Source of the DNA: Methanobacteriota archaeon
Lineage (GTDB): Archaea; Thermoplasmatota; Poseidoniia; Poseidoniales; Poseidoniaceae
Direction: 5' to 3'
Assembly: GCA_002731395.1 (NCBI GenBank)
Contig: PCBQ01000058.1
Location: 1 to 12,756, forward strand
DNA length: 12,756 bases
In this document: one piece after another, positions 7,603 through 12,756 of the stretch
Layout: each line of letters begins with the position of its first letter
Position numbering within the stretch: the stretch's first letter is position 1
The notes under the pieces: model-generated
What the model saw: the letters and a program-made list of their open reading frames with translations, nothing else
Database searches by the model: none
What the model was told of the DNA's origin: nothing
Made by a program: the position numbers and the translations under genes

Positions 7603-8275
7603 GTGCATCAAGCAGCGCAAAGTGATGCATCAGCGCCTCTCGAACGGTCATCTGAGGACGCCATCCTTCGCTCTGATGTGTGAGCATCAACTCGTGCAAG
7701 AGTGCAAAATCTGGCTCTTTCTCGTCGAACGTTACGGGTTGCACTCGAACAAGCGGGCGCTGCGGCTCTGCAAGGACGTCAACCGAAAATTTGCCTTCAA
7801 TACCTGCTTCCCAACGTCGATTCAACATGTTGGCCTCGTGAAGCAGTTCTTCTGCCCGCCAATGCCTCCGGCCGCTCAAGACCACCGTTGCCGTTGGAAA
7901 AGGCACATTGGCCAAGGCGATGAGAGCGTCCACCACATCATGCTCGGAGACCCACCACCCGTCACGGACTTGGCCGTCCAGGTGCAACGTGGGCCATACA
8001 TCGGGAGTCATGGTCGGCAAGACATCACGTGGGAGAACCGTCAGGACTGTTTCACCTCGCTGTAAAACCAGACGAAGATGATCATCGGGCCCGGAAAGAT
8101 GGACTGATGCGTTGTTTGATTCGACCAATGCCGATGCGCCAAGGAGATCACGGCCCTGAGCGATGTCCCGCGTGACCGGTCCAATACCTGACATGGGTTG
8201 GCCCTTGCGTGAGGCACAAAGCAGCACCGTTGCGGCAAAACTCGGATGAAGGCCGCTCACGTCAACGGCTTCCAT
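7589..8275 (-). CDS. Unrecognised protein, possibly a truncated SDR/epimerase-like C-terminal half
   Basis: This is the only minus-strand gene. The 228-aa reading begins at ATG 8275, or alternatively at ATG 8197 (MSGIGPVTRD). I do not recognise it firmly. Segments such as VLTVLPRDVL, VRDGWWVSEHDVVDALIALA, VVLSGRRHWRAEELL and EGWRPQMTVREAL recall, in that order, the C-terminal half of extended SDR nucleotide-sugar epimerases or reductases. No GxxGxxG or YxxxK is visible, so the NAD-binding half is missing or the resemblance is superficial. There is no signal peptide or clear membrane segment. The same frame stays open upstream to about 8337 without an ATG, GTG or TTG and reads like protein (YFVRFHDRFLLWVEPQGPP), which suggests 5' truncation at the AT-rich island. 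Its 3' end overlaps the deoxyhypusine synthase gene by 14 bases. Codon composition resembles its neighbours. Confidence 0.6.
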   Translation of the reverse strand: MEAVDVSGLHPSFAATVLLCASRKGQPMSGIGPVTRDIAQGRDLLGASALVESNNASVHLSGPDDHLRLVLQRGETVLTVLPRDVLPTMTPDVWPTLHLDGQVRDGWWVSEHDVVDALIALANVPFPTATVVLSGRRHWRAEELLHEANMLNRRWEAGIEGKFSVDVLAEPQRPLVRVQPVTFDEKEPDFALLHELMLTHQSEGWRPQMTVREALMHHFALLDALNRP

Positions 8276-8656
8276 GGGTGGTCCTTGAGGCTCAACCCAT
8301 AAGAGGAATCTGTCATGGAAACGGACGAAATACGACGATTCTCAATTGAAAATAGGCATTAATGAGGGCACATGCAACCCACAGGCAACAATAATCCCTT
8401 GTCCCGAAGGATGGATCTGCGTTTGCCTCTTCTTGATCCAGATCATCAATCGAAATGCAATTACATTTCTTGCTCATTTGAAACAAAACTATCCTCCTAT
8501 ACAATTACAAGAATGGATTATGCGACGTGCCGATTATGCTGTATTTTCAATTGCATTATGGCGTCAATACGCATTTCTTCAATTAAACAGTAAGATTATC
8601 CGTCGAAGACATTAAGTGTCCCCCTCATCACAGGTCGTGCAACGGGAAGGGATAAC
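8276..8656. other. AT-rich gene-poor island between divergent genes
   Basis: These 381 bases separate the minus-strand gene from the PRC-barrel gene, and from about 8328 to 8615 they are clearly richer in A and T than the rest of the window. There are CAATTG boxes at 8343-8348 (TTCTCAATTG, also in the uvrB palindrome) and 8548-8553. An open frame of 89 codons (TTG 8346 to TAA 8615) has a protein-like second half (EWIMRRADYAVFSIALWRQY). Another frame has METDEIRRFSIEN from ATG 8315 and MQPTGNNNPLSRRMDLR from ATG 8372, broken by stops. None of these is recognisable or has a clear ribosome-binding site. The region may hold a decayed gene, a divergent promoter region or both. No convincing TATA box could be assigned, and I see no clear terminal repeats. 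Confidence 0.5.
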
Positions 8657-9250
8657 ATGGCACCAACGGACTACCACATTCAGGAGCTGATGCAACGGGA
8701 CGTATACGTGAAGGACACCAAAGTGGGCACCATTATTGGTGAACGTCACCATCCAAACGAATCTCGCGTTCGATCCATGCGGATGCTGGTCGAGACGGAC
8801 GTCGCAGGTGAATTCATGCGCAAGCCTGCCGAATACGCCCCATTGCCGAAAGAACTGGTGCACAGCATCAACGACGACGGTTCCGTCCGGCTCTCCAAGT
8901 CCATGCGAGAACTGCAACGCCGCTGGCGCAACACGGTTCGCATCGACGAACAACTCTACGCGCCTGACGAAATGCTCGACCGCGCGGTGCTTGACAACCA
9001 AGGCAACGAAGTGGGCATCATCACGGGTTTGCTCAAGGTCAAGCGGACCTACAAGGGCTTCATCGTCACTTTGCGCGTTGGTGTCCAGCAGCGGTTTGAA
9101 CTCGGAGAGACCATCCGTTTGCCGCTCACAGCCATCGCCCGCACGCGCGATCGCCTGGATGAGGTGGTGCTTGGTCGAACCTTCGAACGGGCCATGCAGT
9201 TGCCCTCTTACATCGCACTGAACGAAATGGACGCGTCCGAATTTGAGTGA
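8657..9250 (+). CDS. Protein with two PRC-barrel-like regions
   Basis: A 197-aa, soluble, charged protein. Two segments look like PRC-barrel beta domains. The first is around residues 12-60 (RDVYVKDTKVGTIIGE... then VETDVAGEFM). The second is around 107-170 (DRAVLDNQGNEVGIITG..., FIVTLRVGVQQRF, then IRLPLTAIARTRDRL). PRC-barrel proteins occur in photosynthetic reaction centres, RimM and many small archaeal proteins, including the haloarchaeal cell-division proteins CdpB. The assignment rests on pattern (initial Asp/Val strand, G-x-x-x-G turn, closing LP-x-x-x-I), not on a search. ATG 8657 follows GGGAAGGGA at a sensible distance. The gene stands alone after the AT-rich island and ends 51 bases before the tRNA. 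Function is unknown; a structural or regulatory partner role is a guess. Confidence 0.72.
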   Translation: MAPTDYHIQELMQRDVYVKDTKVGTIIGERHHPNESRVRSMRMLVETDVAGEFMRKPAEYAPLPKELVHSINDDGSVRLSKSMRELQRRWRNTVRIDEQLYAPDEMLDRAVLDNQGNEVGIITGLLKVKRTYKGFIVTLRVGVQQRFELGETIRLPLTAIARTRDRLDEVVLGRTFERAMQLPSYIALNEMDASEFE

Positions 9251-9260
9251 ATGCTCCACC

Positions 9261-9277
9261 GTCATCCTTTTGATGAC
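9261..9277. other. Hairpin between PRC-barrel gene and tRNA-Ile
   Basis: GTCATC (9261-9266) and GATGAC (9272-9277) pair around a CTTTT loop, extended by one C-G pair outside. It lies ten bases after the stop codon of the PRC-barrel gene and 24 bases before the tRNA. The position fits a 3'-end or processing structure, but archaeal termination depends mainly on T-tracts and there is none after the stem, so it is called only as a stem-loop. Confidence 0.35.
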
Positions 9278-9301
9278 GCGTCAGGACGGCGGCCTGCCCA
9301 A

Positions 9302-9375
9302 GCGCGGGTAGCTTAGTCGGTTGGAGCACCCGGCTGATAACCGGGAGGTCGCAGGTTCGAGTCCTGCCTCGCGCA
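9302..9375 (+). tRNA. tRNA-Ile (anticodon GAT)
   Basis: A complete 74-base cloverleaf folds by hand. The acceptor stem pairs GCGCGGG (9302-9308) with CTCGCGC (9368-9374), including one G-U pair. The D arm is GCTT/GAGC. The anticodon stem CCCGG/CCGGG encloses loop CTGATAA with GAT at 9336-9338. The T arm GCAGG/CCTGC encloses TTCGAGT, and the discriminator is A at 9375. There is no intron and CCA is not encoded, so CCA must be added enzymatically, as usual in archaea. The pyrimidine-rich CTCTTCTCTT directly after the gene may help end the transcript. Confidence 0.97.
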
Positions 9376-9420
9376 CTCTTCTCTTATCACGGGAAAGCCC
9401 TTCAAGCGCCGGCCGAAGCC

Positions 9421-10365
9421 ATGCACGTGGCGGTCGTCTCAAGCAGCAACGCGCGGGCCATCGCGGAAGAGCTGGCCAGCAGCCTCGGGTGGACCCACAT
9501 CTCCGCCGAATCACGGCGGTTTCCCGACACCGAAGGCTACGTTCGCATGCCTGAGGAACACATCGAAGCCATACGTAGCGAACCCGTGGTGGTGGTTTCA
9601 AACACGTTCCCCGATGCGGGGATTGTCGAAACCTTGCTTTTGCTGGACCTGATTCGAGACCTTCGCGCAGGCCGGATGGAAAATTTGCGAAATATCGGCC
9701 CTCAAGCCATGGGTGACGTCGGATCTGGCGTGATTTTGGCGATTCCATACTACGGGTATGCCCGACAAGACAAGCGATTCAAGCCCGGTGAGCCGATTTC
9801 GGCCAAGTCCATCGGGCGTTTGCTTGCCTCTCATTGTGACGCGATGGTGGTGCTCGACCTCCACGCACCGGCCGTCCTCGAGGATTTGCCTGTGCCTGTG
9901 GCCTTCACCAGCGCGATGCCTGAACTCGCCGCGCACCTGCAAAGCACGGTTCAACCTGATTTCGTGCTCTCTCCTGACAAGGGTGCCATCGAACGAGCCT
10001 CCGCCGTAGCTGAAACCATAGGTTGCGCCTTCTCCTATCTGGAAAAAACACGTGTTGACGCACATACCATCGTTCACAAAGCCAAGGACTTGGACGTGAA
10101 CGGGAAGGTCGTCGCCATCGTGGATGACATGATCGCCACCGGTGGTACGATTTGCCGCGCGGCAGAAGCCCTCCGCGCCCAGGGCGCGACCGCCGTTCAC
10201 GCAGCTTGCTGTCATGGGTTGTTCACCGGTGGAGCCATTCATCGCTTGTCGAACTTCGTGGATGGTGTGCACGCAACGGGAAGCCTGCCCAACCCACGGG
10301 GCGTCATTCAGGGAGGCCCAGCGCTTGCCCGGGGCGTCCAATCCATCCTCGAAACGTGGACGTAA
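9421..10365 (+). CDS. prs: Ribose-phosphate pyrophosphokinase (PRPP synthetase)
   Basis: This enzyme makes 5-phosphoribosyl 1-diphosphate from ribose 5-phosphate and ATP for nucleotide, histidine and NAD synthesis. Diagnostic blocks are PYYGYARQDKRFKPGEPIS from about residue 109, DLHA (146-149) and the PRPP-binding loop VDDMIATGGTI (234-244). At 314 aa it has the family's length and the two-domain phosphoribosyltransferase-like fold. Compared with typical Prs, the stretch before the YGYARQDKR block (RAGRMENLRNIGPQAMGDV, about 81-99) looks like a loop insertion of a dozen or more residues and is locally AT-richer. The DLHA motif continues without the QIQGFF of bacterial enzymes, as in other archaeal forms. 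ATG 9421 lies 46 bases after the tRNA and begins the first beta strand (MHVAVVSSSNA). Read-through from the tRNA or a separate promoter are both possible. Confidence 0.94.
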   Translation: MHVAVVSSSNARAIAEELASSLGWTHISAESRRFPDTEGYVRMPEEHIEAIRSEPVVVVSNTFPDAGIVETLLLLDLIRDLRAGRMENLRNIGPQAMGDVGSGVILAIPYYGYARQDKRFKPGEPISAKSIGRLLASHCDAMVVLDLHAPAVLEDLPVPVAFTSAMPELAAHLQSTVQPDFVLSPDKGAIERASAVAETIGCAFSYLEKTRVDAHTIVHKAKDLDVNGKVVAIVDDMIATGGTICRAAEALRAQGATAVHAACCHGLFTGGAIHRLSNFVDGVHATGSLPNPRGVIQGGPALARGVQSILETWT

Positions 10366-10389
10366 ACGCTGCAGACGTGTTCCGGTGCG

Positions 10390-10397
10390 TTTATATC
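10390..10397 (+). promoter_or_regulatory. TATA-box promoter of the ribosomal protein operon
   Basis: TTTATATC lies about 45-50 bases before the L7Ae ATG and matches the archaeal TATA consensus in an otherwise GC-rich gap. Transcription would be expected to begin about 25 bases further on, near 10415-10422, giving a short leader that contains the GGAGGAT ribosome-binding site. An 8-base palindrome CCACGTGG (10402-10409) between the TATA box and the predicted start could be an operator, but this is speculative. Confidence 0.6.
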
Positions 10398-10429
10398 CGG
10401 ACCACGTGGCGCACGGCTTACCTACACGA

Positions 10430-10436
10430 GGAGGAT
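10430..10436 (+). promoter_or_regulatory. Ribosome-binding site deciding the L7Ae start
   Basis: A strong Shine-Dalgarno sequence (GAGGAGGAT) lies just upstream of ATG 10442 and fixes that codon as the L7Ae start. The same frame is open for 300 bases further upstream, but that part lies over the prs gene and is not coding. Confidence 0.7.
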
Positions 10437-10441
10437 ATCCG

Positions 10442-10813
10442 ATGAGTGTGCACGTTCGATACGAGACCCCCGAAGACGTCAGCAACAAGATCTACGAATT
10501 GGTGCAAGCCTGCAACGGCGGCCGCATCAAGCGCGGATCGAACGAAGTGACCAAAGTCGCCCTCCGCAAGACGGCAGCCTTCATCGTCCTCGCTGAGGAC
10601 GTCAATCCTCCAGAGCTCGTCAACCATATCCCGCTCATTTGCGACGACAACAGCATCCCCTTCGGCTACGTGCCCTCTCAGGAATTCCTCGCCAAGGAAG
10701 CCGGCATGGAAACGGGCGTGAAAGCCGCGAGCCTTGCGATCATGGACGTGCCCAAGGCCGCCCAGGAAATGCTCGATGAAGTGCTCGAACTCATCAAGGG
10801 CCTGCGAGCTTGA
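10442..10813 (+). CDS. rpl7ae: Ribosomal protein L7Ae (eL8), kink-turn binding
   Basis: A 123-aa archaeal L7Ae. It binds RNA kink-turns in 23S rRNA and in archaea is also part of box C/D and H/ACA RNPs and RNase P. The RNA-binding core is clear: NGGRIKRGSNEVTKVALRK at about residues 25-43 holds the G-x-N-E-x-x-K signature, followed by FIVLAEDVNPPE and the ICDDNSIPFGYVPS segment that forms the second RNA contact. Length matches the family. It is the first gene after the TATA box and opens the conserved archaeal string L7Ae - S28e - L24e - NDK - aIF5B. The leader is short, and I could not build a convincing kink-turn in it for autoregulation. Confidence 0.97.
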   Translation: MSVHVRYETPEDVSNKIYELVQACNGGRIKRGSNEVTKVALRKTAAFIVLAEDVNPPELVNHIPLICDDNSIPFGYVPSQEFLAKEAGMETGVKAASLAIMDVPKAAQEMLDEVLELIKGLRA

Positions 10814-10827
10814 ATTGAGGGATTCAC

Positions 10828-11052
10828 ATGAGCGAAGAACTCGGAGGATGGCCCGCTGAGGTCGTCGAGGTGGTCGGCCGAACCGGCATGACCGGAGAAG
10901 CCACACAGGTCAAAGTCCGCGTCAACGACGCCCCCAACCCCCGCGACGTCGGTCGCATCATCACGCGCAACGTGCTCGGTCCCGTTCGCGTCGGTGACAT
11001 CCTGATGCTCAAGGACACGGGCCGCGAAGCCCGCAAGCTCAACGCGAGGTGA
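10828..11052 (+). CDS. rps28e: Ribosomal protein S28e (eS28)
   Basis: A 74-aa small-subunit protein found only in archaea and eukaryotes; it lies near the mRNA exit channel of the 30S subunit. The OB-fold core VVEVVGRTGMTGEATQVKV, then NDAPNPRDVGRIITRNV and the C-terminal GDILMLKDTGREARKL match the family throughout. The C-terminal LxDTEREAR-like signature is present with Gly in place of the usual Glu. It begins 14 bases after L7Ae with a GAGG site and is followed within six bases by L24e, so all three are surely one transcript. Confidence 0.96.
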   Translation: MSEELGGWPAEVVEVVGRTGMTGEATQVKVRVNDAPNPRDVGRIITRNVLGPVRVGDILMLKDTGREARKLNAR

Positions 11053-11057
11053 ATTCA

Positions 11058-11249
11058 ATGCCAGAACGACGTGTTTGCAGTTTCTCCGGAGACGAAATTG
11101 AGCCCGGCACGGGTACGATGTACGTTCGACGCGACGGGAGCATCTTGTGGTTCAAGAATTCCAAGGCCCGCAAGAACATGGTTCACCTCAAGCGCAACGC
11201 GCGCCGCGTCAAGTGGACCCGCCACTACGTGAAGGGCGGCATCCAGTGA
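11058..11249 (+). CDS. rpl24e: Ribosomal protein L24e (eL24) lacking most zinc cysteines
   Basis: A 63-aa large-subunit protein of archaea and eukaryotes. Family features are CSFSGDEIEPGTGTMYVRRDG, then ILWFKNSKARKNM and a basic C-terminus RRVKWTRHY. Typical archaeal L24e has a zinc ribbon, with CxxC at the start and FCSSKC later. Here only C7 remains; the other three positions are S10, K33 and A37, so zinc binding is very unlikely. Loss of zinc ligands in ribosomal proteins is known in other lineages. ATG 11058 is preferred over GTG 11049 because of GAGGTGA just upstream and the expected N-terminus. It sits between S28e and NDK as usual. Confidence 0.95.
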   Translation: MPERRVCSFSGDEIEPGTGTMYVRRDGSILWFKNSKARKNMVHLKRNARRVKWTRHYVKGGIQ

Positions 11250-11282
11250 GCCAACGCCCATAGGATGCTTCTTGAAGGACAG

Positions 11283-11295
11283 CCCGGTCGCCGGG
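11283..11295. other. GC-rich hairpin before ndk
   Basis: CCCGG (11283-11287) and CCGGG (11291-11295) pair around a TCG loop, just before the ndk ribosome-binding region (CAGGTGA, 11297-11303). The gap between L24e and ndk is the longest inside this operon (59 bases). The stem could set ndk translation or protect a processed end; no T-tract follows, so it is not a simple terminator. Confidence 0.35.
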
Positions 11296-11308
11296 TCAGG
11301 TGAATGCT

Positions 11309-11755
11309 ATGCAGACCACGTACGTTATGATCAAGCCCGACGGTGTCCAGCGCGGCCTCGTCGGTGAAATCCTCAACCGATTCGAACGCAAGGGACTCCA
11401 ACTCGTGGGCATGAAATCCATCATTCCCGACCAAACCATCGCACGGACCCACTACGCCGTGCACGCCGAGCGCCCTTTCTACGAGGGTCTCATCAGTTTC
11501 GTGACCTCCGGCCCCGTGGTGTGCATGGCATGGCGCGGTGTTGATGCCATCGCCGTCGCCCGCCGCCTGATTGGTTCCACAAACGGTCGTGAAGCGGATC
11601 CAGGCACCATCCGCGGTGACTACGGTATGGACATGGGCTACAACATGATCCACGGCTCAGACGGTGAAGACACCGCTGCCGCAGAGTTGGCGCTTTGGTT
11701 CCCTGAAGGCCTCATGGAGTGGACCCAAGACGGGCAGCGCTGGGTCTACGAATGA
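11309..11755 (+). CDS. ndk: Nucleoside diphosphate kinase
   Basis: This kinase transfers the gamma phosphate from ATP to other nucleoside diphosphates through a phosphohistidine. It is 148 aa and has the family blocks throughout: TYVMIKPDGVQRGLVGEIL, the HYAVHAERPFYEGL region, GPVVCMAW and NMIHGSDG, whose His (H115) is the phosphorylated residue. It ends with ELALWFPEGLMEW. ATG 11309 fits the family start and lies five bases after GGTGA; GTG 11300 would add three residues. Its place between L24e and aIF5B is conserved in many archaea, where it may help supply GTP for translation, though that link is inference. Confidence 0.97.
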   Translation: MQTTYVMIKPDGVQRGLVGEILNRFERKGLQLVGMKSIIPDQTIARTHYAVHAERPFYEGLISFVTSGPVVCMAWRGVDAIAVARRLIGSTNGREADPGTIRGDYGMDMGYNMIHGSDGEDTAAAELALWFPEGLMEWTQDGQRWVYE

Positions 11756-11770
11756 TTGAGGTGAAGGGGT

Positions 11771-12756
11771 ATGTCTGACGAGGCGGAATCACCCGCCCCC
11801 GAGGAAGAAGCCCGAGAACGCGGAGAGAACCGACAACCAATCGTCAGCGTGCTCGGTCACGTTGACCACGGCAAAACCAGCCTCCTCGATTTGGTCCGCT
11901 CCATTGGCGTGGATCGACAAGCCTCGGTCATGGACCGAGAAGCAGGAGGCATCACTCAGCACATCGGTGCCACCGAGGTCCCCGCTGCGGTGTTGAACGA
12001 TACCTGTGCAGCAATGATGGGTGGTCGGAGCTTCAAGTCTCCCGGACTGCTGTTCATTGATACTCCCGGTCATCACTCGTTCACATCACTCCGCTCCCGC
12101 GGGGGGCAGTTGGCGGACATCGCCATTCTTGTGGTGGACATCATGGAGGGCCTCCAGCCCCAGACGATAGAGAGCCTCGAGATTCTCCGACGCACTCGAA
12201 CGCCGTTTGTGGTCGCAGGCAACAAGGTCGATCGCTTGCACGGCTGGTCGTCGGAACGCGGGCGTGCCTTCATCGCGTCCTATCATGACCAACGCAAGGA
12301 CGTGCAGGCGCTTTTCGAAGAGCGATTTTGGAAGCTTGTCGGTATGTTTGGTGAGCACGGGTTCAACCTCGAGCGCTACGACCGCATCAAGGATTTCCGT
12401 ACCGATGTGGCCCTTGTCCCCATGTCAGCAAAAGAGGGGGAAGGCCTTCAGGACCTTCTTACAGTGACCGTCGGGCTGGCCGAGCGCTTCCTTGAGGACC
12501 GGTTGACGGACACCCTCGGTGATGCTGAAGGCACCATCCTGGAGATGAAGGACGAGGTTGGCATGAGCAAGACGATCGACGTCATTCTCTCAAGGGGGGT
12601 CCTGCAGACAGGCGACCGCATCGTGTTCGCCACCTCAGACGGCCCCTCCACGACGCGCATCAAGGGTCTGAAGCGCCCGCGAGGAATGGCTGAAATGCGC
12701 GATGCGGGCGACCGGTGGGAGACCGTCGACCAGGTCGAAGCCGCGTGTGGCGTCAA
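11771..12756 (+). CDS. infB: Translation initiation factor aIF5B/IF-2 (5' part, runs off window)
   Basis: This GTPase promotes initiator tRNA binding and subunit joining. About 328 codons are present, roughly the first half of an archaeal aIF5B of about 600 aa. GTPase motifs are intact: G1 GHVDHGKT (29-36), the switch I segment EAGGITQHIGATEVP, G3 DTPGH (97-101), G4 NKVD (151-154) and G5 SAKEG (219-223). Then comes domain II (TIDVILSRGVLQTGDRIVF). A short acidic N-terminus (about 20 aa) precedes the G domain, as in archaea; bacterial IF-2 has a long one. No intein interrupts the part seen. The segment after DTPGH reads HSF where EAF is usual. ATG 11771 starts 15 bases after the ndk stop, with GAGGTGAAGGGG upstream. 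The frame is open to the last base. Confidence 0.96.
   Translation, partial: MSDEAESPAPEEEARERGENRQPIVSVLGHVDHGKTSLLDLVRSIGVDRQASVMDREAGGITQHIGATEVPAAVLNDTCAAMMGGRSFKSPGLLFIDTPGHHSFTSLRSRGGQLADIAILVVDIMEGLQPQTIESLEILRRTRTPFVVAGNKVDRLHGWSSERGRAFIASYHDQRKDVQALFEERFWKLVGMFGEHGFNLERYDRIKDFRTDVALVPMSAKEGEGLQDLLTVTVGLAERFLEDRLTDTLGDAEGTILEMKDEVGMSKTIDVILSRGVLQTGDRIVFATSDGPSTTRIKGLKRPRGMAEMRDAGDRWETVDQVEAACGV

Noticed and set aside
8313..8504. 63-codon minus-strand frame in the AT-rich island (MYRRIVLFQ...)
   Set aside because: It is unsupported by any motif or start signal and is out of frame with the neighbouring minus-strand gene; AT-rich DNA alone could give it.
8346..8615. 89-codon open frame starting with TTG in the AT-rich island
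   Set aside because: It has no ATG start, no ribosome-binding site and no recognisable family, and competing frames look equally protein-like in places, so it is described under the island and not called as a gene.
8331..8615. Terminal repeats bounding the AT-rich island (CATTAA and CGACGA/CGTCG at both ends)
   Set aside because: The matches are only five or six bases and imperfectly placed, which is expected by chance; no mobile element end is supported.
10142..10441. N-terminal extension of L7Ae over the end of prs
   Set aside because: It is read out of frame over prs, is not like L7Ae, and lies before the promoter; the strong ribosome-binding site fixes the start at 10442.
10410..10450. 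Possible L7Ae-binding kink-turn in the leader for autoregulation
   Set aside because: CCGATGAG resembles box C, but no CTGA-like partner or second stem can be found in the short leader.
11771..12756. Intein in aIF5B
   Set aside because: Some archaeal aIF5B genes carry inteins, but motifs G1 to G5 are continuous and normally spaced in the part seen.
1..12756. CRISPR array, transposase, integrase or defence system
   Set aside because: I saw no regularly spaced repeats, no transposase or recombinase motifs and no nuclease-toxin pairs; apart from the AT-rich patches the window is core genome.

Overview
The window carries 14 protein genes, one tRNA gene and one gene-poor AT-rich island. The organism is very probably an archaeon. 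The right end holds the archaeal/eukaryotic-type string L7Ae - S28e - L24e - NDK - aIF5B, preceded by a TATA-box promoter. There is also a deoxyhypusine synthase, which in prokaryotes is essentially archaeal, and a tRNA-Ile without an encoded CCA end. The composition is GC-rich by eye. Bacterial-type uvrB beside quinone-type ubiD/ubiA genes suggests a mesophilic euryarchaeon, perhaps the marine Poseidoniales (Marine Group II). That placement is an inference, since no database search was possible.

Layout. (1) 74-4104: a tightly packed plus-strand run of a long UbiD-type prenylated-FMN decarboxylase, a UbiA prenyltransferase (overlapping start), a MazG/HisE-like all-alpha NTP pyrophosphohydrolase and an SDR oxidoreductase (ATGA overlap). 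The first two probably serve membrane quinone synthesis. (2) 4146-7602: uvrB (excision repair) and a deoxyhypusine synthase that modifies aIF5A. (3) 7589-8275: the only minus-strand gene, unrecognised, converging on and slightly overlapping the deoxyhypusine synthase gene. (4) 8276-8656: a 381-base AT-rich island without a convincing gene. (5) 8657-9375: a PRC-barrel-like protein and tRNA-Ile(GAT). (6) 9421-10365: PRPP synthetase. (7) 10390-12756: promoter, then L7Ae, S28e, L24e, nucleoside diphosphate kinase and aIF5B, the last cut by the window end.

Most of the window is ordinary archaeal core genome, and I see no defence, mobile or CRISPR system. The least ordinary signal is a set of AT-rich patches built around the palindrome CAATTG. 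Two sit in-frame inside ubiD and uvrB with a similar layout (TCAATTGA, 12-13 bases, CAATTGGAA), and the uvrB copy is a perfect 26-base palindrome. Single CAATTG sites recur in the intergenic island. The minus-strand gene also appears to have lost its 5' part at the edge of that island, and L24e has lost three of its four zinc-ribbon cysteines.
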